DNA of 7,485 bases. Origin: an uncultured Oscillospiraceae bacterium (GTDB lineage: Bacteria; Bacillota; Clostridia; Oscillospirales; Ruminococcaceae). Location of the stretch: assembly GCA_910579545.1 (NCBI GenBank), contig CAJTVI010000045.1, forward strand, positions 14,721-22,205, given 5' to 3'. Made by a program: the position numbers and the translations under genes. The notes under the pieces were generated by a model that saw nothing but the letters and a program-made list of their open reading frames with translations, ran no database searches and had not been told where the DNA came from. Position 1 is the first letter of the stretch, and every line of letters begins with the position of its first letter. Positions 1-5,424 of the stretch are shown here, in pieces.

Positions 1-63
1 GGCATACATACCATATCCTTAACGAACACGAGACCATTGGGGCGAAGTGTGAGTTTAGTAATA

Positions 64-72
64 TGGTATAAT
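64..72 (+). promoter_or_regulatory. Extended -10 promoter for the isomerase-like gene
   Basis: A perfect extended -10 element, TGGTATAAT, lies here, with the TATAAT hexamer at 67-72. No good -35 box is at the usual spacing; the nearest TTG-type hexamer (37-42) is 24 bp upstream, too far. Extended -10 promoters often tolerate a missing -35. A transcript would start near 79 and carry a leader of about 200 nt before the first gene. Confidence 0.6.
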
Positions 73-78
73 AAAACC

Positions 79-261
79 GGCCGGCATGCTTTGCCCCAAA
101 CAAAAAACCGCCCTCCAAGGGGCGGTGAGACAGAAACGCAAAGGCTTCAAAAATTTGGATCGCCCCACCCCGCTGCGCGGCGGGCGGGGCACTGTGCCGG
201 CTCCAAAAACAAAATGGCCGTCCCCCGGCTGGCGGGGGCCCCGGCCAAAAGATATTGCAGC
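79..261 (+). other. Long hairpin-rich 5' leader of the isomerase-like gene
   Basis: About 180 nt between the predicted transcription start and the ribosome binding site contain no convincing gene. Three GC-rich hairpins can be drawn: 107-126 (7-bp perfect stem), 162-190 (5 bp plus 5 bp around a small internal loop) and 222-238 (CCCCC against GGGGG). I recognise no riboswitch consensus. An open frame running through it from 37 or 86 lacks a ribosome binding site and looks like chance GC-rich sequence. Confidence 0.4.
102..126 (-). terminator. Intrinsic terminator-like hairpin on the minus strand
   Basis: ACCGCCC (107-113) and GGGCGGT (120-126) form a perfect 7-bp stem with a 6-nt loop. Read on the minus strand it is followed directly by six T residues (102-107), the classic intrinsic terminator form. 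On the plus strand no T-run follows, so it would be only a leader hairpin. No minus-strand gene lies just to its right, so the transcript it would end is unknown. Confidence 0.45.
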
Positions 262-276
262 AGGAGGCGTTTTATT

Positions 277-1173
277 ATGAAGGAATCCATCCATAAATAT
301 TTTCAGGTGGGCACCATCCAGTGGATGAGCTTTCCGCATACCCCGCCGCTGGATTCGCTGCGGGCCATCGCGCGGGACGATTTTTTTGACGCGGTGGAGG
401 TCAAGGGCTACGGCAGCGCCGGGGCCAATGCCGAGGCCAGGGCCCTGCTGGCCCAAAGCCGGCTCAAGGTCTGCTATGGGGCGCAGCCCCGGCTGCTGGG
501 CCCCGGCCTTAACCCCAACGCGCTGGATGAGCCGGCCCGGCAGGCGGCCGAAGATACCCTGCGCGAGGCCGTGGACGAGGCGGAGCTTCTGGGCGCGGAC
601 GGCATCGCCTTTTTGGCCGGGAAATGGGCCGAACCAACCAAAGAGCAGGCCTATGCCCAGCTGCTCAAAACCACCCGCAGCCTTTGCGGCTACGCGGCCG
701 GCAAGGGCATGCGGGTGGAGCTGGAAGTGTTTGACTACGACATGGACAAGGCGGCGCTGATCGGCCCCGCGCCGCTGGCCGCCCGCTTTGCGGCCGACAT
801 GCGCACCACCCATCCCAACTTTGGCCTGCTGGTGGACCTGAGCCATTTCCCCACCACCTACGAGACCAGCCGGTTTGTGGTGCGCACCCTGCGGCCCTAC
901 ATCACCCACTTCCATTTTGGCAATGCGGTGGTAAAGCCCGGCTGCGACGGCTACGGCGACCTGCACCCCCGGCTGGGCTACCCAAACAGCGCCAACGACA
1001 TCCCCGAGCTGCTGGACTATCTGCGGGTGCTGCGGCAGGAGGGCTTTTTCGACCCCCAAAACCCCTATGTGCTCTCGATGGAGGTCACCCCCCGTCCCGG
1101 CGAGGACGAGCAGATCGTGCTGGCAAACACCAAGCGGGCCCTTACCCGCGCCTGGGCCCTGCTGGAGGACTGA
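277..1173 (+). CDS. Sugar phosphate isomerase/epimerase-like TIM-barrel protein
   Basis: The product has 298 residues, usual for the xylose isomerase-like TIM-barrel family (COG1082), cytoplasmic enzymes that isomerise or epimerise sugars or act on related substrates using a divalent metal. The start at 277 is chosen because AGGAGG (262-267) sits 9 nt upstream; the frame is open further upstream but without support. Candidate metal and catalytic residues fall at the barrel strand ends: E148/E150 in VELEVFDYD, D187 and H190 in LLVDLSHFP, H213 in THFHFG and E269 in LSMEV. A GDLHPRLGYPNSAND stretch (residues 227-241) is a conserved-looking loop. The gene stands alone: its own promoter lies upstream and a strong bidirectional terminator follows. 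The exact sugar substrate cannot be read from sequence; the family call is firm, the reaction is not. Confidence 0.85.
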   Translation: MKESIHKYFQVGTIQWMSFPHTPPLDSLRAIARDDFFDAVEVKGYGSAGANAEARALLAQSRLKVCYGAQPRLLGPGLNPNALDEPARQAAEDTLREAVDEAELLGADGIAFLAGKWAEPTKEQAYAQLLKTTRSLCGYAAGKGMRVELEVFDYDMDKAALIGPAPLAARFAADMRTTHPNFGLLVDLSHFPTTYETSRFVVRTLRPYITHFHFGNAVVKPGCDGYGDLHPRLGYPNSANDIPELLDYLRVLRQEGFFDPQNPYVLSMEVTPRPGEDEQIVLANTKRALTRAWALLED

Positions 1174-1209
1174 CCCGGCATTTTGCGCCTTCCGCGCTCT
1201 GCCTGCACA

Positions 1210-1249
1210 AAAAAGCGGTGCCGCCCGGCAAGGGGCGGCGCCGCTTTTT
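1210..1249. terminator. Bidirectional terminator between convergent genes
   Basis: Arms 1210-1226 and 1233-1249 pair over 17 positions (AAAAAGCGG...CCGCTTTTT) with one imperfect pair (T1219 opposite G1240) and a 6-nt loop. The A-run on one side and T-run on the other make it a terminator in both directions. It sits between the isomerase-like gene ending at 1173 and coaBC ending at 1271, so it can serve both. Confidence 0.85.
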
Positions 1250-1270
1250 ATCCTGGCCAAAACCTGTGTT

Positions 1271-2479
1271 TTACCCCTCCGGCTGCCCGCCCGCCAGGGC
1301 CAGAGCCCGGCTCAGGATGCGGTTTGCCGTTTCCTCCTTGGAGAGCAGCGGCAGCTCCTCGGCGCCGCCGGCCGTGATGATCGTCACCCGGTTGGTGTCC
1401 ACCCCAAAGCCCGCGCCCTCGGTTTTAAGGCTGTTGGCGCAGATCATGTCCAGCCCCTTTTTTTCCAGCTTGGCCCGGCTGTTTTCCACAAGGTTTTGGG
1501 TCTCCATCGAAAACCCGCACAGCAGCTGCCCGGGCCGGCGGTGCTGGCCCAGATATTGCAGGATGTCCGGCGTGCGCCGCAGCGGCAGGCTCAGCTCGCC
1601 CTCCTTCTTTTTCAGCTTTTCGCCGCTTACCTCGGCGGGGGCGTAGTCGGCCACGGCGGCCGCCTTAAAGACAAAATCGGCCGCTTCGCTCTCGGCCTGC
1701 ACCGCCCCGAACATCTCATCGGCCGAGCTCACCTCCACCACCCGCACAAAGGGCGGCGGGGCAATGGCGCAGGGCCCGCTCACCAGCACCACCTCGGCCC
1801 CCCGCAGCATGGCCATCCGGGCCAGGGCGTAGCCCATCTTGCCGGTGGAGTGGTTGGTCAAAAACCGCACCGGGTCCAGCGGCTCCCGGGTGGGGCCGGC
1901 GGTCACCAGCACCCGGCGGCCCGCAAGGTCGTGCGGCTGGCCGATCTGCCGCAAAACGTGCTGCACCAGCGTTTCGGGCTCGGGCATCTTGCCGGGACCC
2001 ACCGCGCCGCAGGCCAGCCGGCCGCTGGCCGGCTCGATCACCTCCCAGCCGTACCGGCGCAGGGCGGCAAGGTTATCCTGGGTCACCGGGTTTTCGTACA
2101 TGTTGGTGTTCATGGCCGGCGCGGCCAGCTTGGGGCAGCGGCAGGCCAGCACGGTGGTGGTAAGCATATCGTCGGCCAGGCCGTGGGCCAGCTTGGCGCA
2201 CACGTTGGCGGTGGCCGGCGCGATCAGCACAAGGTCGGCCCGCTGAGCCAGCGCAATGTGCTCCACGCTGTGGGCAAAATTGCGGTCAAAGGTATCCACC
2301 ATGGCGCGGTTGCCGGTAAGCTGTTCAAAGGTAAGCGGGGCAATAAACTTGGTGGCGTGCTCGGTCAAAATCACCTCCACCGAGGCGTGCAGCTTTACCA
2401 GCGCCGAGGCAAGCGCGGCGGCCTTGTAGGCGGCAATGCCCCCGGTCACCCCCAATAAAACGGTTTTTCCCTGCAGCAT
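1271..2479 (-). CDS. coaBC: Bifunctional phosphopantothenoylcysteine decarboxylase / phosphopantothenate-cysteine ligase
   Basis: The 402-residue product matches normal CoaBC length. The N-terminal CoaC half is a flavoprotein that decarboxylates 4'-phosphopantothenoylcysteine; the C-terminal CoaB half joins cysteine to 4'-phosphopantothenate using CTP. Visible signatures: the flavin-binding start LLGVTGGIAAYK (8-19), active-site H74, PAMN (121-124), the GRLACG flap (153-158) with C157, then the CoaB domain from about 187 with TAGPTREPLDP (193-203), N209 in TNHSTGKMGYALA, KAAAVADY (272-279) and K288 in EKLKKK. These correspond to E. coli residues offset by one, as I recall them. ATG at 2479 is preceded by AGGAGG (2494-2489) 9 nt away. 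It is transcribed divergently from panT and coaX, which act earlier in the same pathway. All key residues look intact. Confidence 0.97.
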   Translation of the reverse strand: MLQGKTVLLGVTGGIAAYKAAALASALVKLHASVEVILTEHATKFIAPLTFEQLTGNRAMVDTFDRNFAHSVEHIALAQRADLVLIAPATANVCAKLAHGLADDMLTTTVLACRCPKLAAPAMNTNMYENPVTQDNLAALRRYGWEVIEPASGRLACGAVGPGKMPEPETLVQHVLRQIGQPHDLAGRRVLVTAGPTREPLDPVRFLTNHSTGKMGYALARMAMLRGAEVVLVSGPCAIAPPPFVRVVEVSSADEMFGAVQAESEAADFVFKAAAVADYAPAEVSGEKLKKKEGELSLPLRRTPDILQYLGQHRRPGQLLCGFSMETQNLVENSRAKLEKKGLDMICANSLKTEGAGFGVDTNRVTIITAGGAEELPLLSKEETANRILSRALALAGGQPEG

Positions 2480-2513
2480 GGCGCGGCCCCTCCTTATACA
2501 ATAGGCTACTGCC

Positions 2514-2542
2514 ATTATAAGCAATTTGCCGCGGGGTGTAAA
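2514..2542 (-). promoter_or_regulatory. coaBC promoter
   Basis: On the minus strand TTTACA (2542-2537) and TATAAT (2519-2514) are separated by 17 bp, a near-consensus housekeeping promoter. Transcription would begin near 2507, leaving a short leader of about 28 nt before the coaBC start at 2479, too short for a riboswitch. Confidence 0.8.
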
Positions 2543-2550
2543 GCGGCGGT

Positions 2551-2745
2551 GCGTTTTGGGCGTGTCCAAACCGGTGAGGGATGACCGCCGGCCGGGTGCG
2601 TGAGAGCAATCTCTCAAGGCAACAGAACCCCTGCCCCGAAAGCCTTTCGAGATTCTCCCCCGCCCCCGGCCTCAGCACCCTAAAACTCTTTCGGCAGCGG
2701 CCGCCCCTGGCTTGCTTCCCCGGTTTGGCCGCCCCCCCTTTTTTT
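2551..2745 (+). ncRNA. Candidate structured non-coding RNA (rod-like, possibly 6S-like)
   Basis: This gene-free stretch folds on itself as a long interrupted rod. The closing stem pairs 2558-2562 with 2730-2734 and CCAAACCGG (2566-2574) with CCGGTTTGG (2720-2728). Inside, pairs form between 2577-2580/2705-2708, 2585-2588/2697-2700, 2591-2594/2692-2695, 2595-2599/2675-2679 and 2601-2603/2672-2674. The tip is a long stem: 2604-2613 with 2649-2657 (one bulged C) and AAGGC 2616-2620 with GCCTT 2642-2646. A run of seven T (2739-2745) follows the closing stem, like a terminator, and fixes the likely strand. panT has its own promoter beyond the T-run, so this looks like a separate transcript of about 190 nt. 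Size, rod shape and a 12-nt unpaired 3' segment (2680-2691) resemble 6S RNA, but I cannot match a family consensus. No strong plus-strand promoter is visible; TGTAAA at 2537-2542 is a weak -10. The RNA call is moderate, the 6S identity weak. Confidence 0.45.
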
Positions 2746-2767
2746 ACGGCGCGGGCGTTCTTTTTTA

Positions 2768-2796
2768 TTGCAATCCGCCCCGCGATACACTATAAT
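2768..2796 (+). promoter_or_regulatory. panT promoter
   Basis: TTGCAA (2768-2773) and a perfect TATAAT (2791-2796) are 17 bp apart. The predicted start near 2803 gives panT a leader of about 88 nt. It lies downstream of the T-run at 2739-2745, separating panT transcription from the structured segment upstream. Confidence 0.8.
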
Positions 2797-2803
2797 AAAC
2801 CCC

Positions 2804-2869
2804 GGAGGGCGGCCGCGGCTTTTCCGCCCCCGCCCTCACATCAATGCGCTGTATCCCGCACAGGCGGGA
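2804..2869 (+). promoter_or_regulatory. Structured 5' leader of panT with two hairpins
   Basis: GAGGGCGG (2805-2812) pairs perfectly with CCGCCCTC (2830-2837), enclosing a second stem GCGG (2815-2818)/CCGC (2824-2827) across a symmetrical CC/CC internal loop. A second hairpin, TCCCGC (2854-2859)/GCGGGA (2864-2869) with a 4-nt loop, ends 8 nt before the AGGAGG ribosome binding site at 2878-2883. The leader could influence translation or mRNA stability. No known riboswitch consensus is recognised and no T-run follows, so attenuation is not indicated. Confidence 0.4.
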
Positions 2870-2890
2870 GCGGCAGCAGGAGGCAGAACA

Positions 2891-3532
2891 ATGGTAAACG
2901 CACGCAAGCACGACACACACTGGATGGTCGGGGTGGCGCTGATGGCCGCCATCGTGGTCCTTTTGGCCAACACGCCGCTGGGGCTCATCCCGCTGCCCAT
3001 CATCAAGGCCACCACCACCCACATCCCGGTCATTTTGGGGGCCATCCTGTTTGGTCCGCTGGCCGGCGGCATTTTGGGGGCGGTGTTCGGCATCTGCTCC
3101 ATGGTCAACAACACCATCGCCCCGGCGGTGCTCTCCTTTGCCTTTTCGCCCTTTTTGGCGGTCAGCGCGTCCGGGGCGCTCAAGGCGGTCTGGGTGTCGG
3201 TGGGCTGCCGCGCTATGATCGGCATCGTGTCCGGCTGGCTCTGGCTCGCCCTTAAAAAGTTTGGCATTGCCGACCTTGCCGCCCTGCCCATCGTGGGCTT
3301 TGTGGGCTCCATGACCAACACCGTCTTTGTCATGGGCAGCATCTACTTTTTGCTGCGCCCCGAGTACGCGGCCGCCATGGGTGTGGCGGTGGACGCGGTG
3401 TTTGGGCTGGTCATGGGGGTCATCACCGGCTCCAGTGTGCTGGAGGCCCTTGTGGCGCTGGTGCTGGTCACCGCCATCGGCAAGGCGCTTTTGCAGGTGC
3501 GGGTCATGGCGGCGCGGCCCCGCCGGGCTTAA
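2891..3532 (+). CDS. panT: ECF transporter substrate-binding (S) component, probably for pantothenate
   Basis: The product is a 213-residue, very hydrophobic membrane protein with about six predicted membrane segments (roughly 11-27, 44-54, 58-75, 104-120, 132-155, 172-200), normal for ECF S components. These bind a vitamin and work with a shared EcfT/EcfA/EcfA' energy module, usually encoded elsewhere. The first segment has alanine spacing (ALMAAIVV) like the S-component surface that contacts EcfT. TTTHIPVILGAILFGPLAG (41-59) is the signature I recall from PanT-like members. Start 2891 is set by AGGAGG (2878-2883), 7 nt upstream; the frame extends further up without a ribosome binding site and through the promoter. 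Its place between coaBC and coaX strongly favours pantothenate as substrate; the family alone would leave other vitamins possible. No ECF ATPase is in the window. Confidence 0.8.
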   Translation: MVNARKHDTHWMVGVALMAAIVVLLANTPLGLIPLPIIKATTTHIPVILGAILFGPLAGGILGAVFGICSMVNNTIAPAVLSFAFSPFLAVSASGALKAVWVSVGCRAMIGIVSGWLWLALKKFGIADLAALPIVGFVGSMTNTVFVMGSIYFLLRPEYAAAMGVAVDAVFGLVMGVITGSSVLEALVALVLVTAIGKALLQVRVMAARPRRA

Positions 3533-3548
3533 GGCCCAAAGCAGTTTC

Positions 3549-3580
3549 GGGGCCGCCCCTCAACGAGGGGCGGCCCCTTT
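3549..3580 (+). terminator. Hairpin terminator or attenuator between panT and coaX
   Basis: GGGGCCGCCCCT (3549-3560) and AGGGGCGGCCCC (3566-3577) form a perfect 12-bp stem with a 5-nt loop, followed by only three T residues. The strong stem with a weak T-run suggests partial termination. No promoter is visible between it and coaX, so coaX expression probably depends on read-through from panT. Confidence 0.65.
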
Positions 3581-3607
3581 GCGAATCTCAAACAGGGGGT
3601 ACCACCC

Positions 3608-4414
3608 ATGCTTTTGGCAATCGATATTGGCAACACCAACATTGTGATCGGCGGCATCCAGCCCGAAACCGACGAGATCCTCTTTCAGGTGCGCATCGCC
3701 ACCGACGCCACCAAAACCTCCGACCAGTACGCGGTGGACATCAAAAACCTGCTCAGCCTCTCGGACATCCGTGTGCGGGACATCGACGGCTGCATTATTT
3801 CCTCGGTGGTGCCGCCGGTCTTCAACTCGGTGCACACCGGGGTGCGCAAGGTGGTGCGGCTCGAGCCGCTGGTGGTGGGCCCCGGGGTCAAAACCGGCCT
3901 GAACATCCTTACCGACAACCCCGCCGTGGTGGGCAGCGACCTGATCGTGGCGGCGGTGGCGGCCCTGCAAAGCTACGCCCCGCCCCTGATCCTGATCGAC
4001 ATGGGCACCGCCACCACCATGACCGTTGTGCTGGAAAACAACGCCTATGTGGGCGGGGTCATCATCCCCGGCATCCGCATCTCGGCCGAGGCGCTTTCCA
4101 CCCGCGCGGCCCAGCTGCCCGGCATCCAGCTGGACCGCCCCCGCCGGGTGATCGGCAAAAACACGGTGGAATCCATGCGCAGCGGGGTGATGTACGGCAC
4201 CGCCTGCATGCTGGACGGCATGATCGAGCGCATGGAGGAGGAGCTGGGCCGCACCGCCACCGTGGTGGCCACCGGCGGCATGGCGCAGTTTATCATCCCG
4301 CTCTGCCGCCGGCAGATGAACCTGGAGCACGACCTGCTGCTCAAAGGGCTTTCGGCCATCTACAAAAAGAACCAGCGCTCCCGCCCAAAGCCCTCCTGCC
4401 CGGAAGGGGAGTAG
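3608..4414 (+). CDS. coaX: Type III pantothenate kinase
   Basis: The 268-residue product is slightly longer than the typical 250-260 because of a polar tail after about residue 253. Type III enzymes phosphorylate pantothenate to 4'-phosphopantothenate, the committed step of CoA synthesis, in the cytoplasm; they belong to the ASKHA fold and are not inhibited by CoA. Signatures: phosphate loop DIGNTN (6-11), GSDL (109-112) with catalytic-type D111, the second phosphate motif DMGTATT (131-137), GGVIIPGI (149-156), STRAAQLPGI (164-173), NTVESMRSG (185-193) and ATGGMA (221-226). The usual GADR motif reads GSDL, so the arginine is replaced by leucine. The ribosome binding site AGGGGG (3594-3599) is 8 nt before ATG and weaker than that of panT. 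The gene follows panT behind a hairpin with no clear promoter of its own. Confidence 0.95.
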   Translation: MLLAIDIGNTNIVIGGIQPETDEILFQVRIATDATKTSDQYAVDIKNLLSLSDIRVRDIDGCIISSVVPPVFNSVHTGVRKVVRLEPLVVGPGVKTGLNILTDNPAVVGSDLIVAAVAALQSYAPPLILIDMGTATTMTVVLENNAYVGGVIIPGIRISAEALSTRAAQLPGIQLDRPRRVIGKNTVESMRSGVMYGTACMLDGMIERMEEELGRTATVVATGGMAQFIIPLCRRQMNLEHDLLLKGLSAIYKKNQRSRPKPSCPEGE

Positions 4415-4428
4415 GCCGCCCGCGCCCT

Positions 4429-4506
4429 TATCCCTGTGCCGGCCGCTAAGGCCCGCGGCCCTGCACGCCCGGTGTGCCGCGGCCTTGTATCCCTGCGCCG
4501 GCCGCC
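4429..4506. repeat. GC-rich direct repeat flanking an imperfect palindrome
   Basis: TATCCCTGTGCCGGCCGC (4429-4446) recurs at 4488-4505 with one change (T to C). Between the copies lies an inverted repeat: AAGGCCCGCGGC (4448-4459) against GCCGCGGCCTT (4476-4486), one extra C on the left. It can form a long stem in DNA or RNA. It resembles a small intergenic repeat unit, but only this locus is visible, so a dispersed family cannot be claimed. Confidence 0.5.
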
Positions 4507-4544
4507 CGGCGGTATCCCCGCCGCACCGCCCCCATATTTCCCCC

Positions 4545-4579
4545 AAAAGCGCCCTTTTTTCTGTAAAAGGGGCGCTTTT
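4545..4579. terminator. Bidirectional terminator downstream of coaX
   Basis: AAAAGCGCCCTTTT (4545-4558) pairs with AAAAGGGGCGCTTTT (4565-4579) with one unmatched G and a short loop. T-runs flank it in both directions. It lies 130 bp after coaX and is the likely end of the panT-coaX transcript; no minus-strand gene to the right needs it. Confidence 0.75.
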
Positions 4580-4788
4580 GCCTGCAAAAAGGTTACAAAA
4601 AAATATTTTTGGAAAAAGTGAGCAATTTGCCCTTTTCAAAAAGACTCTATGGTTAGAAGCACAATTAAAGGGCCCGGCGCGGGCAGCCAACAAAAAGCCG
4701 GCCCCGCCCCAAAACTTGTAAACCCCACAAAGAGCCGCAAAAAATACCGACAGATTGCATAAAAATAGCTTGCCGGGGCCGGTGCGGG

Positions 4789-4816
4789 TTGCATTCAGGA
4801 ACGGTTCTGATATAAT
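4789..4816 (+). promoter_or_regulatory. Extended -10 promoter for the export gene set
   Basis: TGATATAAT (4808-4816) is a perfect extended -10 element; TTGCAT (4789-4794) is a weak -35 at 16-bp spacing. The transcript would start near 4823, giving a leader of about 130 nt. That leader holds a 7-bp stem (4836-4842/4865-4871) and a perfect 10-bp tandem duplication, CTTTTGCGCG twice (4881-4900). It probably drives the three genes from 4954 onward. Confidence 0.7.
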
Positions 4817-4953
4817 AGAGGTAAGCAGAAGATGGGGCGGGCGGCGCCTGCCCCGGCAGCTGCTGCCCGCCGGCGCGGGCCTTTTGCGCGCTTTTGCGCG
4901 TCCCATAACAAGAATTTTGGGCCCTGTGCCGCATCGGGGGAGGGAATAGCCGA

Positions 4954-5424
4954 ATGACCGAAAAAGACCTTGCCCATCTCAAACGGATGGACCTGCTGGC
5001 CCTTTTGGTAGAGCAGGGCCGGGAGGCGGGCGAGCTGGCGTCGGCGCTGGACGAGACCCGCGCCGCGCTGGATGAGGCAAACCGGCTGGCCCAGCGCCTC
5101 AAGGACCGTCTGGACGAAAAGGATCTCCAGATCGGGCGGCTCAAAGAAAAACTCGACGAAAAGGATGCCCAGATCGAGCGGCTCAAGGCCCGGCTGGACC
5201 AAAAGGACGCCCAGATCGGCCAGCTTGCCGCCCAAATCGAGGACTTTACCTCCGGGCGCTACCTGGAAATGGAGGGCATCCACTCCCTTACCGACGTTTC
5301 GGGCCGGTTGGACCTGATGCTGCGCATGGCGCAGAAGGCGGTGGAGAAGTACATCCGCGACATTCAAAAACCGTCACAAACCCAGGGCGGCGAGACGAAG
5401 GAAGGAACCATACAGGCCCCATGA
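4954..5424 (+). CDS. Small coiled-coil protein of unknown function
   Basis: The product has 156 residues and no membrane segment or signal peptide. Residues 1-20 (MTEKDLAHLKRMDLLALLVE) form a short helical head seen, as I recall, in small hypothetical proteins of Clostridia. Residues about 24-98 form a highly charged coiled coil, with three near-identical 14-residue units at 48-61, 62-75 and 76-89 (pattern RLKxxLDxKDxQIx, two heptads each). Residues about 108-138 give another amphipathic helix, then a polar tail. The start at 4954 is set by GGAGGG (4939-4944), 9 nt upstream. The stop overlaps the next start as ATGA (5421-5424), so it is almost surely co-translated with signal peptidase I. Linkage suggests a role near the export machinery or in regulating it; the sequence itself shows no function. 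Confidence 0.85.
   Translation: MTEKDLAHLKRMDLLALLVEQGREAGELASALDETRAALDEANRLAQRLKDRLDEKDLQIGRLKEKLDEKDAQIERLKARLDQKDAQIGQLAAQIEDFTSGRYLEMEGIHSLTDVSGRLDLMLRMAQKAVEKYIRDIQKPSQTQGGETKEGTIQAP
5095..5220 (+). repeat. Three tandem 42-bp repeats within the coiled-coil gene
   Basis: Units at 5095-5136, 5137-5178 and 5179-5220 each encode 14 residues of the form RLKxxLDxKDxQIx. The units differ mostly at synonymous or heptad-surface positions, indicating an origin by tandem duplication. The 14-residue period keeps the heptad register, so copy number could vary without breaking the coiled coil. Confidence 0.8.

Larger units (their letters stand above)
4415..4810. other. Gene-free spacer between coaX and the export genes
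   Basis: I see no convincing gene in this stretch. From the left it holds a GC-rich repeat with a palindrome (4429-4506), a bidirectional terminator (4545-4579), an AT-rich patch (about 4580-4670) and a mixed segment up to the promoter at 4789-4816. Short open frames on both strands here lack ribosome binding sites and have low-complexity translations. Confidence 0.5.

Noticed and set aside
37..276. Extending the isomerase-like protein by 80 residues to an upstream ATG
   Set aside because: The upstream ATG precedes the extended -10 promoter, has no ribosome binding site and adds sequence unlike the family. ATG at 277 has a perfect AGGAGG.
55..1260. Long minus-strand open frame opposite the isomerase-like gene
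   Set aside because: It mirrors a clear plus-strand gene, has a low-complexity Gly/Ala/His/Gln-rich translation and no ribosome binding site, and overlaps the terminator. It is a high-GC shadow.
1067..2458. Plus-strand open frame of about 460 codons across coaBC
   Set aside because: It overlaps a fully recognisable coaBC on the other strand, and its translation is His/Gly/Arg-rich without any family motif.
2581..2760. Known riboswitch classes or tRNA in the coaBC-panT spacer
   Set aside because: TCTCTCAAGGCAA faintly recalls the glycine riboswitch core and TTTCGAGATTC a tRNA T-loop. The rest of each consensus (first glycine half, P2 loop; acceptor and anticodon arms) is missing.
3560..4906. 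Minus-strand open frame of 448 codons covering coaX and the spacer
   Set aside because: It is antisense to coaX with its intact kinase motifs, runs through two terminators and the spacer, and has no domain signature.
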